Below the pieces are notes generated by a model, which was given only the letters and a program-made list of their open reading frames with translations, had not been told where the DNA came from and made no database searches. 64,000 nucleotides of DNA from Mesocentrotus franciscanus (taxonomy: Eukaryota; Echinodermata; Echinoidea; Camarodonta; Strongylocentrotidae): contig CP137683.1 of assembly GCA_037976565.1 (NCBI GenBank), positions 1,894,637-1,958,636 on the forward strand, given 5' to 3'. A program made the translations under genes and the position numbers. Shown here piece by piece: positions 23,901 through 32,590 of the stretch (its first letter is position 1; every line of letters begins with the position of its first letter).

Positions 23901-26900
23901 GCTGCTGCTGATAATGATAGTGATGATGTTGGTGATGTCAATCAGTGGTGATGATGTTAATGATGATGATAATCATTGTAGTGGTGGTGGTGATGATAAT
24001 AATGATGATGATGGTGGAGTCTAGGAGATGATGATTACTTCTTTTTACTATTAATACAATGGCACAATGATGTTGATGGTGATGTTAAGGGGATGAGGAT
24101 GCTAAGAGTATTGATGGTGGTGTTTCATTTATTTTACTCCTATTTAAATGAAATAATTTGTTGTCATTAAACCTATAAGTTTTATGTAATTTTTAAATAT
24201 CTCCTTACATGTAAATCTAAATGTATTTGAAAACAGCTGTAAATTTGATAAACAATATGATAACAGTGCCTTATGAATAGCACATACACATGACATGTAG
24301 TACAGTATACTAAAAACAAATGGAAGCTTGACATCTCAATCTCTGCATGCTAAGCATATCCATAATTATCTGTCTTCCAGATGAAGAAGGAGGAGAAGGA
24401 CAAAATGCAAGCAGAGTATGACGAGCGGATATCGTCCATGAACATCGACCACCAGGCCGAGATCAATGAGATCGAGTTCCGTGTAGAACATCAGGAGAGT
24501 CAGCACCAGAATGAGCTGTCAGACTTGGAGGCGAGGCTTAGGAATGAGATGGAAGATGTGAAGGCTAAATTTCAAGAGGAAATTGCCATCATGCAACAGG
24601 TTTGTTATAAGACTGTTAGTTGTAGGCAATAGAGTGATGGAATCACACATGTATGGATGGATGAATGGAAAGAAAGATGGATGGATGGAGGGATGTGCAG
24701 GTGGAAGGGCTGATCAAAGAGAAAGTCAGACTTGGAAGCGAGGCTTAGGAATGAAATGGAAGATGTCAAGCCTTAAATTCAAGAGGAAATTGCAGTAATG
24801 CAACAGGTTTGTTTTTGGACTCTGGTGATTGGTCGGTGGGTTGGTTAATTAATTGATTGATTGATTGATATACTGTGATTGATTGCTTATCTGAATGATC
24901 GATTGTCTGACTGACTGGCTGATTGATTGATGGATTGGAAGATTGATAACACTATTGATGGATTGACTGAAGGGGGGTTGATTGATTGATAGATGGATGG
25001 ATTGATTGATTGATGTTATTATTGATAAACATCAATTATGTGTGTGTCATGACTCATGAATCTACATGTACGCAGTAGCACTGTTAATTTTTTTTTCTTC
25101 ACATTTCTTGTTTTGTTATTGTAGGTAAGCCTTCCTACTAGTCTTCACTACCTAGACCCAGTCTCTATGTCACAGAGTGATGGGGAAGGTTTATCAAGCC
25201 ATGACATTGAACTTCAGAATGTCACGTTACAGGTGAGTGTTATCATAGGTATGATCTTCCTTCTATACAATGTATGTGTGAGTAGATCAGGGGAGTGTTT
25301 CACAAAGACTAAAATCAACTTAAGTTGGACTTGAACTATGGGAGGCCATTCATACCACCTTTTTGCTATCACCATTGGTCTCTCAAGGGATGTCACAAAT
25401 CTACAGAATTTACATTTTTTTGATACCGGTAGTTCATTGTGGAAAAAAAGTTACTTTAATTGTAAACTTAAGTTTATATATATATAAGACTTTGACTTAT
25501 ACTACAGTGGGCGATTTATGCCCTTAAAAAGTCTTGAACCAGATGTAAAATTAGAGGAAAAAAAACTTATTATGAAATTATGATCTTTAGATAATATTTT
25601 TTCCTTCAATAATGAACTATAAAAAAATGTGAATTCTGTAGATTTGTGATTTGTACGTCCCTTGAGAAACCAATGCCAGGAATGGTTAGAGGAACTAGGA
25701 GCATGAACGGCCTGCCATAGTTAAAGTCCAACTTAAGTCGATATTAGTCTTTGTGAAACACTCCCTTGATCGTGTACCTCTGAAACCAGATTTGAACTCG
25801 GGTTGTATCCTAGGCAAATCTCAGTCATGATCATTAGGCTCATGCCAATTCATTCTGTAATGAACAAACAGGAAAAAAGAATTAGAATTAAACCAAAATT
25901 ATGAATTCATGGATGTGATGGAAGTATTTCTTCATTTCATTTCAAAATTTTCAGACTATATAATAATACCATTGATTAATTTCTTAATGGTTGAATTGTA
26001 TTTAAATGCAGTTTATAATACTACAATTCTTTTAAAGTTATTTGTATGATGACAAATACTTTCTTCGGGTTGTTTATCTCAGTCATAAAATATTTTGACC
26101 ATTGTTGATTTGCAGGCTGAATCACAGCAGCTGAGGGGATTATTAGCTGAAGTCAAGCTCAAAGAGAAGAGGTTAGAGGCAGAGCTTATATCGTTACGTG
26201 GAGGTGGTAAGTTATCAGCTTGGTCTTGGGTGTTTTCCATTCAGTCATTTCATTATTCCAGTGATGATACGATAATCTCTTCTTGTACTCGCACATTTCA
26301 CCTTCTCACTTCCTCCTTTCTGTTGTGGAAAAAAAACTTATGCGGCTAACATAAAACTAAGCCCCACAACTGGTGGCAGCGGTGGGATACAAACCTTAAA
26401 TATGATCCCAATGCTCTTCCAAAGAGCTTTATTATTTTCTTATCTCAACCTCGCTAGGGATTAGCCCTTGATAGGCCTTTGGCCTTTTATAGTCCCTCCA
26501 CATTATACTCAATTGTCATGTTATGTATTGTTCTTTACTGCATGTTTTTATTTCTAATGTAACATTTCAATTTTTTTTTCTGCATTTTACACATTTTACT
26601 GTTTTTATGAGCTTTGTAGAAATAATTGAATTGAATTGAGATTATTGCCCTAGTTTATTTGAAGTTTAATCTTTTTATGATTCTCCAAGTCCCAACATGG
26701 ATTTGATTTTTTTTTATTTTAAAGAATGTAAGGTGAAAATTAAATTTGTGTACTGGTTAGACCACAAATTATTTCACTTTTCTGTATCAGTTTTCTCCTT
26801 GGTTCAGTTATATGTACATGTATGTATCAGGGGATGGGATAAGGTTTCTAGGATAGAGTTTTTGGTCATCTGCATTTCACTTAATGTCTACTTATGTGAA

Positions 26901-27512
26901 ACAAGGTCCTGAACAATATCCATGGTTGGGTTTCTTGTTGTTGTTGTTCTTCTTCTTTTTCTTCTTTTTCTTCTGCTTCTTCCTCTTCTTCTTCTTCTTC
27001 TCCTTCTTCTTCTCCTTCTTCTTCCTTTTCTCCTTCTCCTCTCCCTCCTCCTTCTTCTTCATCTTCTTGTTCTTCTTCCTCTTCTTTTTCTCCTTCTCCT
27101 CTCCTCCTCCCCCTCCTTCTTGTTCTTCTTGTTCTTCTTCATCTTGTTCTTGTTCTTCTTGTTTTTCTTCATCTTTTTCTTGTTCTTTTTCCTCTTCTCG
27201 TTCTCCTTCTCCTTCTCCTTCCCCTCCTTCTCCTCCTCCTTCTTCTTCTTCTCATCACTGCTATCACCGTATCCTATGCGATCCTCTATGATGATATGAT
27301 AGGTGAGATGTGATTGAAAGAGCACAAAAGTATTACTTTTCTTTTTCTTCCTGAACAGGTGGAGGGGCTAACAACATGGTCAAGGCTGGTCCTGTCCTTG
27401 CTGAGCCTACTGAAATTGAGGTACAAAAACAAAATATAACATACTTTTTTGTAGACAGTGTATCAGTGAATTTCCCAGTTCTCTGACATTTCTATGAGAG
27501 AGAGACAGAGAC

Positions 27513-27561
<49 letters not shown>

Positions 27562-28354
27562 TAGACAGGGAAATGAAATTAATTTAACAAGAAGGGGATG
27601 GAGAGATAGATAGAGAGAGACAGAGACAAAGACAGAGACATAAAATGGAAATGAAGAGAACAGATGAAAGATAAGGGGGTGGAGAGACAGGCAGACAGAC
27701 AAAGAAAGAGAGATGGACAGACAGAAAAGAAGAAATGAACAGAATACATGTAGATGCCACAGACAAGGATAGAGAGATACAGACAGACAGACTGAGACAG
27801 AGAAATGGAATGAAAATAATAGACATACATGTACGTACATGCAAGTGAATGGTATGGAGAGAAAGAGTAAGTAAGAGAGAAGGACAAATGATTGAGTTAT
27901 AATAGTTTTAATAATAATTTATCTTTCTTTTCTTATTACAGTACCTGAAGAAAGTTCTCTACGAGTACATGATGGGCAGAGAAACTAAGGTGAGACTTTT
28001 GAGTAGAGGATGATGATTACCAGGGATGCGATAATTATATTTTTCAGGATTATGAGTGTTTCATACAGTACAATGCATCCACTACATGTACATGTATGTC
28101 TCTTTTACAAATATTAGGTGATGAATTCACCTGAACATTGACTTTAATAGAATACATAAAAATGTACTTTTCATTTACATATCAGTTTATGAATTAAATT
28201 TGATAATTATAAATTGAAACTTGCTGATATTCAATTCCATTCTTGCCTTTTCACTCATTAACAGACAATGGCTAAAGTGATAGCTGCGGTGGTGAAGTTT
28301 TCAAGAGAGCAGACCGACAATATCATAGCAAAGGAGGAGCAAAAACAAGGGCTG
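7515..28354 (+). CDS. GOLGA4: Golgin subfamily A member 4 (golgin-245)-like gene, 15 exons, 5' end outside window
   Basis: Fifteen GT-AG exons (listed separately) join without a frame break into 5715 nt, or 1905 codons. The product is almost entirely charged Glu/Lys/Gln-rich coiled coil and ends in a GRIP domain containing YLKKVLYEYMMGRETKTMAK, a near match to vertebrate golgin-245. A second family match is the AKLAELKKKAEAK block near 20315. Golgin-245 is a peripheral trans-Golgi tether: its GRIP domain binds the GTPase Arl1 and its rod captures endosome-derived carriers. Vertebrate proteins are about 2230 residues, so several hundred N-terminal residues should lie to the left; no convincing exon for them was found in 1-7514. 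The GRIP call is secure; GOLGA4 rather than another GRIP golgin rests on the GRIP sequence and length. Confidence 0.9.
8730..9060. repeat. CT-rich microsatellites
   Basis: Long CT runs at 8743-8795 and 8970-9012 within pyrimidine-rich sequence. Confidence 0.9.
9450..9565. repeat. GA-rich microsatellite
   Basis: AGAG and AAAGAGAAAG repeats inside a GOLGA4 intron. Confidence 0.9.
10830..11035 (+). repeat. Dispersed 200-bp repeat, copy 1
   Basis: CCCTTGTAAATTTGATGTTT through GGGCCTTTGTTGAATACTTT and ATATGTCACATTCTCAAGAA recurs at 21588-21795 at high identity, both inside GOLGA4 introns, same orientation. Confidence 0.85.
12105..12284 (+). CDS. GOLGA4: GOLGA4 exon, coiled coil (60 codons)
   Basis: Acceptor tttag, donor TCT before gtaagt, phase 0 to 0. 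The exon begins DREHELALQRHTEEQQRIVK and continues as a Glu/Gln-rich helix. It is separated by 4.5 kb from the previous identified exon; a small exon in between could have been missed, but direct joining keeps the frame. Confidence 0.88.
13421..13490 (+). pseudogene. Decayed copy A of GOLGA4 exon 13859
   Basis: GTAGAAGTTAAGGCAGGACT and the following GAAGAAATACAATGCAGAG match the start of the exon at 13859 with mismatches. The downstream flank also resembles copy C at 13722. There is no acceptor and the frame is not kept. Confidence 0.6.
13558..13610 (+). pseudogene. Decayed copy B of GOLGA4 exon 13859
   Basis: AGAGAAGTTGGAGCAGGATT then CCAACTTGCAGAACTTGTAG closely follows the first 35 bases of the real exon, with a premature TAG. 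The upstream bases CAATTCACAAG replace the real acceptor. Confidence 0.7.
13722..13790 (+). pseudogene. Decayed copy C of GOLGA4 exon 13859
   Basis: CAGGCTTCTGCC then GGAAGGAGAATTACAAGGCA and GACGCTAACT parallel the real exon and copy A. Sequence after it (GTAGATCCCTGCTTACTGAA) parallels that after copy A. It sits directly upstream of the functional exon. Confidence 0.55.
13859..14065 (+). CDS. GOLGA4: GOLGA4 exon, coiled coil (69 codons)
   Basis: Acceptor tccacag, donor CAG before gtactg, phase 0 to 0. It begins EKLEQDSELHQLQEKYKVDT and includes a basic stretch IVTRSKAVIAKLRAQQ of the kind repeated along golgin-245. Three decayed copies of its 5' part lie in the 440 bp just upstream (see pseudogene entries). 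Confidence 0.9.
14680..14738. repeat. Perfect 22-bp inverted repeat (hairpin)
   Basis: AGAGCCAGAAGGGTGTTAAC with TC, and its exact complement, are separated by 15 bp. A decayed relative (AGAAGGGTGTCAACTCT with AGTTAACACCTTCCTGCCTC) lies at 40882-40940. Confidence 0.85.
14850..14895 (+). pseudogene. Decayed copy of GOLGA4 exon 15261 start
   Basis: TCCCCCTTGGGAGTGTACGA then ACTACGTTGAGGAATTATAG mirrors the pyrimidine tract and first codons of the exon at 15261. The acceptor AG has become GG and a stop follows. A shorter match, GAGCATAGGAACTATG, lies at 14574. Confidence 0.65.
15261..15353 (+). CDS. GOLGA4: GOLGA4 exon, coiled coil (31 codons)
   Basis: Acceptor cccccttag, donor CAG before gtatgt, phase 0 to 0. 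It reads EHRNYVEELRQQHQEALEAA and on. A decayed copy of its first bases, including the same pyrimidine tract, lies at 14850. Confidence 0.88.
15569..16202. mobile_element. GC-rich inverted-repeat element in a GOLGA4 intron
   Basis: Terminal repeats ATGCCTAGGTCACATTTGC and GCAAATGTGACCCAGGCAT enclose 634 bp packed with variants of CGGCGGCCGTA in both orientations. Far richer in CpG than its surroundings. Confidence 0.8.
16273..16374 (+). CDS. GOLGA4: GOLGA4 exon, coiled coil (34 codons)
   Basis: Acceptor tttcaaag, donor CAG before gtatag, phase 0 to 0. It reads TNDLKQNQEKVVQEKVDQLQ and ends with AQAMKQRIQ. It follows immediately after a GC-rich inverted-repeat transposon that fills most of the upstream intron. 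Confidence 0.87.
16758..20624 (+). CDS. GOLGA4: GOLGA4 giant coiled-coil exon (1289 codons)
   Basis: A single open frame of 3867 nt lies between acceptor cttacag and donor ATG before gtatga, phase 0 to 0. It is an uninterrupted Glu/Lys/Gln/Leu-rich coiled coil forming most of the extended rod. Two segments beginning ENHEKE (17160) and ENHEKD (17994) resemble one another over at least 45 residues, including RRxEAxEaQ and GxKLxEAN, which marks an internal duplication 278 residues apart. The AKLAELKKKAEAK block near 20315 matches a conserved stretch in vertebrate golgin-245. Further Lys-rich blocks such as LKELKEQAKAKIAKVIATQK (about 19455) have the same character. No transmembrane segment or catalytic motif is seen. 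Confidence 0.95.
20625..21039. other. GOLGA4 intron
   Basis: AT-rich. Its middle has GAAGACCACCTGCCTATAAC and TGAGTGGTCTTTATATACAG as a weak inverted pair, similar to CAAACCTGT/ACAGGTTTG sequences at 33895 and 39698. Confidence 0.6.
21040..21227 (+). CDS. GOLGA4: GOLGA4 exon, coiled coil
   Basis: Acceptor ctcaccag, donor ATGAG before gtaaag. The exon is 188 nt, phase 0 in and two bases (AG) carried over. It reads VVEARELVEMEVTQQVESQV and on to KIETM. The carried AG pairs with T of the next exon to give Ser. Confidence 0.9.
21588..21795 (+). repeat. Dispersed 200-bp repeat, copy 2
   Basis: Counterpart of 10830-11035 with a few substitutions and short indels. No coding potential. Confidence 0.85.
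22234..22300 (+). pseudogene. Decayed copy of GOLGA4 exon 22673
   Basis: TGAGGACCACAAG then GTGACAGAGCTCACCTGATA and GCAAACTGAGCAG repeat the first 55 bases of the exon at 22673, with a one-base deletion and stops. The preceding intron tail AGTGATCTTTG is also shared, and the acceptor tag remains. Confidence 0.75.
22673..22872 (+). CDS. GOLGA4: GOLGA4 exon, coiled coil
   Basis: Acceptor ttgttgtag, donor GTCG before gtgagt. The exon is 200 nt, entering with one base to complete a codon and leaving one base. It reads EDHKSEMTELALMQERKLST and on to DTMMRAAV. A broken copy of its start, with a similar upstream intron tail, lies 440 bp upstream at 22234. Confidence 0.9.
23299..23429 (+). CDS. GOLGA4: GOLGA4 exon, coiled coil
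   Basis: Acceptor atgtgcag, donor AGC before gtaagt. The exon is 131 nt, two bases completing a codon and then phase 0 out. It reads KGQSVEERMEKEHMQITHEL and on to SEKYEEQLS. A frameshifted copy of its second half lies downstream at 23789, beyond a GAT repeat. Confidence 0.9.
23465..24020. repeat. GAT/GGT trinucleotide-type repeat
   Basis: GATGATGGT variants over 500 bp, interrupted by the exon copy at 23789. One frame reads as Asp/Gly-rich and runs into that copy. Confidence 0.9.
23789..23865 (+). pseudogene. Frameshifted copy of GOLGA4 exon 23299
   Basis: About 75 bases starting GAGTTGCAGGTTCAGCTAGA repeat the second half of the exon at 23299 at roughly 90% identity. One extra A in GAGAAAATATGA shifts the frame to a stop, and the donor has become GTCAAT. 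It lies downstream of the real exon and a GAT repeat. Confidence 0.8.
24381..24599 (+). CDS. GOLGA4: GOLGA4 exon, coiled coil (73 codons)
   Basis: Acceptor gtcttccag, donor CAG before gtttgt, phase 0 to 0. It reads MKKEEKDKMQAEYDERISSM and on to FQEEIAIMQQ. Its 3' third plus donor is copied 120 bp downstream at 24722, with a stop codon. Confidence 0.9.
24640..25015. repeat. GGAT and GATT repeats
   Basis: ATGGATGGATGG near 24655-24700 and TTGATTGATTGAT between 24845 and 25015, flanking the exon copy at 24722. Confidence 0.85.
24722..24812 (+). pseudogene. Broken copy of the 3' part of GOLGA4 exon 24381
   Basis: GTCAGACTTGGAAGCGAGGC through ATGCAACAGGTTTGTT repeats the last 85 bases and donor of the exon at 24381 with about eight mismatches. 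One creates an in-frame TAA (AAGCCTTAA). Confidence 0.85.
25125..25232 (+). CDS. GOLGA4: GOLGA4 exon, non-coiled linker (36 codons)
   Basis: Acceptor attgtag, donor CAG before gtgagt, phase 0 to 0. It reads VSLPTSLHYLDPVSMSQSDG and on. Pro and Ser break the coiled coil here; an acidic Ser-rich hinge before the last coil and GRIP domain. Confidence 0.85.
25290..25766. mobile_element. MITE with GTTTCACAAAGACTA terminal repeats
   Basis: Termini GGGGAGTGTTTCACAAAGAC and GTCTTTGTGAAACACTCCCT are inverted, and subterminal CAACTTAAGTTGGACTT arms extend the hairpin. Same family as 40571 and 42991. Confidence 0.85.
26116..26206 (+). CDS. GOLGA4: GOLGA4 exon, last coiled coil
   Basis: Acceptor atttgcag, donor GGTG before gtaagt. 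The exon is 91 nt, phase 0 in and one base carried. It reads AESQQLRGLLAEVKLKEKRL and ends in a Gly run. This is the short coil immediately N-terminal to the GRIP domain. Confidence 0.9.
26930..27255. repeat. TTC/TCC-rich repeat
   Basis: About 325 bp of TTCTTC, CTTCTCC and TTGTTC. It lies 100 bp before the acceptor of the exon at 27359. Confidence 0.92.
27359..27420 (+). CDS. GOLGA4: GOLGA4 exon, linker into GRIP domain
   Basis: Acceptor ctgaacag, donor GAG before gtacaa. The exon is 62 nt, two bases in and phase 0 out. It encodes GGANNMVKAGPVLAEPTEIE. The EPTEIE end corresponds to the EPTEFE that starts the GRIP domain of vertebrate golgin-245. Confidence 0.92.
27493..27880. repeat. GAGA and GACA repeats
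   Basis: AGAGAGACAGACAGACAG and related tracts filling the intron between the two last GRIP-side exons. Confidence 0.9.
27942..27989 (+). CDS. GOLGA4: GOLGA4 exon, GRIP domain first half
   Basis: Acceptor attacag, donor AAG before gtgaga. The 48 nt encode YLKKVLYEYMMGRETK. The leading Tyr is the conserved GRIP tyrosine needed for Arl1 binding and Golgi targeting in vertebrate golgin-245 (family knowledge). Phase 0 on both sides. Confidence 0.95.
28265..28354 (+). CDS. GOLGA4: GOLGA4 exon, GRIP domain second half
   Basis: Acceptor ttaacag, donor CTG before gtaaga. The 30 codons begin TMAKVIAAVVKFSREQTDNI and complete the helical GRIP fold. Vertebrate golgin-245 ends within about ten residues after this point, so the following exon should be short and terminal. 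Several candidates for it exist downstream. Confidence 0.94.
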
Positions 28355-28466
28355 GTAAGATACAATATCTTATTGTCTTGAAAGGCTTTTTATCTTTTGT
28401 GTAATGATAAAGGTTAATATACTGGTAGAGTGCTTTTTATTTGCACAGGTACATATATGGAAGACA

Positions 28467-28645
28467 TTAATCTACATTTGCCACTCTCCACCCAGGTGTA
28501 GTAAATGGATCCCGGGTAGGAATTTTATTCTTTGAATGCTTTCAGCGCCTTCGGGCAGCAGGGTTAATGCCAGGATAATAACCCTACTTTGTACGCGCCG
28601 TGAGCATCCTTCGGATGGATACGTGTGCAATATAAATGAAGCTCT
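28467..28645 (+). mobile_element. 5'-truncated SINE (family 2)
   Basis: Begins at TTAATCTACATTTGCCACTC, continuing CCACCCAGGTGTAGTAAATG and AATGCTTTCAGCGC. This matches the body of the SINE at 46802 without the tRNA head. Confidence 0.7.
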
Positions 28646-28650
28646 TTTTA

Positions 28651-29460
28651 TGCCTCCGCTACAAAGTAGCCGGAGGCATTATGTTTTCTGGTTGTCCATC
28701 CATCCGTCCGTACGTACGTCCCGTTCTCGTGATCGCGTCATCTCAAGAACCGATGAATGGATTACCGCCAAACTTGGGTCATGTATGTATCTTGCAGAGC
28801 TAATGAACTGATTAGATTTTGGGGTCACGAGGTCAAAGGTCACAAGGCTCATTATGTATGCAAAAATAGCTCGTGATCGCGTTATCTCAAGAACCGATTG
28901 ATGGATTACCGCCAAACTTGGGTCATGTATGTATCTTGCAGAGCTAATGAACTGATTAGATTTTGGGGTCACGAGGTCAAAGGTCAAAGGTCACAGGGCT
29001 CATTATGTATGCAAAAATAGCTCGTGATCGTGTTATCTCAAGAACCGATTGATGGATTACCGCCAAACTTGGGTCATGTATGTATCTTGCAGAGCTAATG
29101 AACTGGTTAGATTTTGGGGTCACGAGGTCAAAGGTCACAGGGCTCGTTATGTATGCAAAATAGCTTGTGATCACGTTATCTCAAGAACCGATTGATGGAT
29201 TACCGCCAAACTTGGGTCATGTATGTATCTTGCAGAGCCAATGAACTGATTAGATTTGGGGTCACGAGGTCAAAGGTCACAGGGCTCATTATGTATCCTA
29301 AAATAGCTCGTGATCGCGTTATCATTAGAACCAACAGATGGATTACAATCAAACTTGAATTTTAAAAATTGCTTCCATTTTGGTTTGTAAAATTGCTCTA
29401 TGGCGGAGGCATCATTTTCGACTGCGCGCAGTTGAAGTTCCATCTAGTTATTATTACTAT
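28651..29460 (+). repeat. Tandem array of 143-bp units in a hairpin-capped element
   Basis: The left end GCCTCCGCTACAAAGTAGCC with GGAGGC is a hairpin and the right end GGCGGAGGCAT is its partner. Between them, units starting CTCGTGATCGCG recur at 28727, 28870, 29021, 29164 and 29307. Each full unit holds AGGTCAAAGGTCA. Confidence 0.85.
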
Positions 29461-31108
29461 TATTTATAATTCAGTTTACCTGTATATACATGTACCTGTC
29501 TATATGCTTGAGTGTTGCTCGATGTCATTAAGTAAAAACTTTTATGTCATACATGAATTGCTTCTGATCAAGTCAAAATGTAAAGTTTCACTAGTACGAT
29601 GAGGTGCTTGTACATGTGCATGTATGACACTTGCAGGTCATTTAGAACCAAACGATGCTGAATATACATAGATACTGCTACACAGCAATAGGACATGAAA
29701 AATACTAGATCTGAAGGATGAAACGCACACCACCATACATGTACATACTCGCTCAAGTCATACGGTCACTGGGATAATGATTTGTGCTCCTCTCAACTGA
29801 GAAGGAGTCTAAATGTTAAAACCTGCATTAACATTTAAATTGCTAAGACCAAACTTTGACTTACAAGTGCAATTTAATTTTAAGATTTGTGGAAATTTGT
29901 CACCTCCTTTTAAATGTGCTAATACATGTACAAATTTACCTGTATGTATGTTACAATACACTTTCATGTGTATGGCTGTATGTGTATCTCTGTAACATGA
30001 GTTTGTTATCCTTTCTAACATTTATGATTAACCCATTGCAAACTGGTTTGTTTTACCATCCTAATCAGGACCCCATACATGATAACACATCATTCAAGGA
30101 CGATTAAAGGTGGACTAACAGCATCATTTTGACTCATTCTTTCAAATTTAGCCATCCCTCATTTTAATCCTACAAAATGAAAACCCTCTTCCATTTTTCC
30201 AGTAGAGTAGTATAAAACAAACTTAATTTACTGAATGTTCATTTTGAAACATTGAATACACAACTTTCATTGGGACATTGTCCGTTCAAAGTCGTTAACT
30301 TTGTATATGAATTAACGCCCTTGAAGGAATGATATACAGTCACTGTGATGTTATTGTAAATTGCATTCATAGGGTAAACAACAGGGTGTACGAATGATAA
30401 GATATTCCCATGGAAGTTTCATACATGTACTTGTATATTGCCTGGCACAAGTTGAGTCATGCACATACACTGACTGACAGTACAGATATATAATGTAAGA
30501 AAAGATGTACATGTCGTATTTTAAATGTATTGGAAGGAAAGAGTACACATGTACAGTAGTAAGTACAGTATACATGCAGCATTGGAATTAACCCTTTAGG
30601 ACAGTGCTGAATCGATCACATATTGCTTGTCAAATTGGCAACAATGATATTTTTCTTTTATTGCTATATTAATAGAATAAAATGTAATGTCTCTGAAAAC
30701 AATTGAAAGTTGTTGAAAAGTCAAAACATTGCAAATTTCGATCGAAAACAATGATTTTTAATTTCTCAACATGTTGAAAATTTAAGGATTTTAAAGTTTA
30801 TTTTCCTTTTTTCTTTTAAATTTCAAACACAATATAGTCATGCAACAAAAGTGGATGCAATGTGTCCAGAAATGTTTGCCCTTTCTACTCATGCATCCGG
30901 CATATTTTTTAGGGCTCTGAATCAAAAATTTGTGAGACAAACCACAAAATGTGGAATGATTGTCATGAAAGAGTGAGCTCATGTACACTGTATACTGCTT
31001 GAAATGTTTCATCTCTGCCATTTTCATTCATCATAGTTTTGATTTCTTCTTTTTATTATTTATGCATTGTCTGCATTGTCTGTAATGACTTATTTGATTT
31101 TCTTTTAG

Positions 31109-31126
31109 TTTCAACCTTCTTCGTGA
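31109..31126 (+). CDS. GOLGA4: Candidate terminal exon of GOLGA4 (6 codons incl. stop)
   Basis: A strong acceptor ttttcttttag is followed in phase 0 by codons for FQPSS and TGA, then AATAAA 137 nt later. The protein would end GLFQPSS, close in length to the short tail after the GRIP domain in vertebrates. This is the simplest 3' end. The exon is too short for sequence similarity to prove it. Confidence 0.5.
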   Translation, partial: FQPSS

Positions 31127-31262
31127 TCATGGGACGTATTGGGAGTATGATAAACATGGTATGCATCTCATAGACGAAGCATGAATGTGCTAAGGAAAAC
31201 TAGACCACTTGTAAATATTAAGAGTGTAATTATTTTATGTTGCTGATAAATAATTCTTCCTA

Positions 31263-31268
31263 AATAAA
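31263..31268 (+). terminator. Polyadenylation signal AATAAA
   Basis: An AATAAA hexamer lies 137 nt after the TGA of the short candidate terminal exon at 31109. Position and strand fit a GOLGA4 3' UTR. No cleavage site can be assigned from sequence alone. Confidence 0.4.
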
Positions 31269-31942
31269 CAGCAACTATTTGATGTTTATCTCCTTTTGGT
31301 TGTTTTTCAGGGATGGGCTCTTGCAAATAGATCCATGGGTTGTGATTTTCTCAGTCCCTTGCTTACATTGTACATTTATGTCTCTTCTCATTAAAACTAT
31401 GATGCATATTAAAGCGAATGTTTGTCTGCTTTTGGGGTGTATGGAGGGATAGGGATCATATGAATAAAGTCATAAATCACGGGAATTTCTCAACATCTCT
31501 CTTACGCTTATTTTACTTCTCATCAATATTCTTGTTATTAGTTGTTCATGCATGACTTTCAATCTTGTGTATTCTAGTCTTCTAGACTGTGATTTCTCAC
31601 ACCATTTGTATTTTTCATACTAATGTACAGTGTATGTGTACATGTACGCACATACATGTATATTCACAAGGGGGACAGGAGTTCATTGATAAAACTTACA
31701 TGTATGTTCTATATGTATAACATTTCTTTTAATACACTTTCTTGTGCAGCCACATCTAGTCTTCCCTGTATTAATAATGTGTTCATCATTGCATGTGTAA
31801 TTAGGAACTGGCAAATTTCCATTCAAATTCACAGTGTACACTTCAACATTATACAGCTGTACCTAGGGAACGCGGTAGCTTTGGTTGTTTTTTTCTAAAG
31901 GCATACATGTGTTTTTATTGTATCATTTGCTTGACCTCACAA

Positions 31943-32106
31943 TAGGGACTTTAGATTTGCACGTCGACGTAGTGGACTGCAACGTGTGCTATTCTTTCAA
32001 GGCACTGGCCCGTGCCCGGCAGTGCCTTAAAAGGACGTCACATTACCCTAAAAGGATGTCACTGTGGCAGTCCACGTTCTCATCGTGTAAAATCTAAAAG
32101 TCCCTA
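31943..32106. mobile_element. 164-bp inverted-repeat element
   Basis: TAGGGACTTTAGATTT and AAATCTAAAAGTCCCTA are inverted ends around GTGGACTGCAACGTG and GGCAGTCCACGTTC arms, with ACGTC-rich centre. Confidence 0.75.
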
Positions 32107-32173
32107 ATGTTTCTTTAGTGTACCCATCTTGAAATTCATGACACCATTAAACCCTAATCCTGGTGTTTTCTAG

Positions 32174-32229
32174 GTCCCTGATCATGTATGTAGTACTGTG
32201 AGCCGAAGACTCTCCCGCAACTATAACTT
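32174..32229 (+). CDS. Candidate alternative GOLGA4 exon
   Basis: Acceptor gttttctag and a consensus donor gtgagt bound 56 nt that read VPDHVCSTVSRRLSRNYN in the phase left by the GRIP exon, leaving two bases (TT). Those two bases fit both the 35862 exon and the 40225 exon. The content is basic and Ser/Arg-rich. It could belong to an alternative C-terminal extension of the golgin or to an unrecognised downstream gene. Confidence 0.45.
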
Positions 32230-32231
32230 GT

Positions 32232-32590
32232 GAGTGATTGGATGGTGCATGTTGAATGCACACAATGCATTCAAATGGAATGCAGGATGACACAATACAT
32301 TCAAATAGAATGAAGTGAATGTACACAATGCATTCAAGTGGAATGAAGTGAATGCAAGTTTCTAAGAGAATGCATTCATCTGGAATTCAGGGAAAGGAAG
32401 CTACTCACAGAACGTGTTCAGATCATTTGAATGCAGGTTGCATATTCAAATAGTGTCCATTCTAGTGCTCAGATTCCAGTCAGTGGTACAGTGCCACAGA
32501 GAATGCATTTGAATTGAATGCACGGAATGCAAACTGCTCAGAGAATACATTCACATGGAATCAAGAGAGGGGAATACATTTGAGCATAAT
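32232..32590 (+). repeat. Degenerate AATGCATTC / GGAATG repeat region
   Basis: Variants of ACACAATGCATTCAAATGGA and ATGAAGTGAATG recur imperfectly over about 350 bp, starting at the donor of the candidate exon at 32174. Confidence 0.7.
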
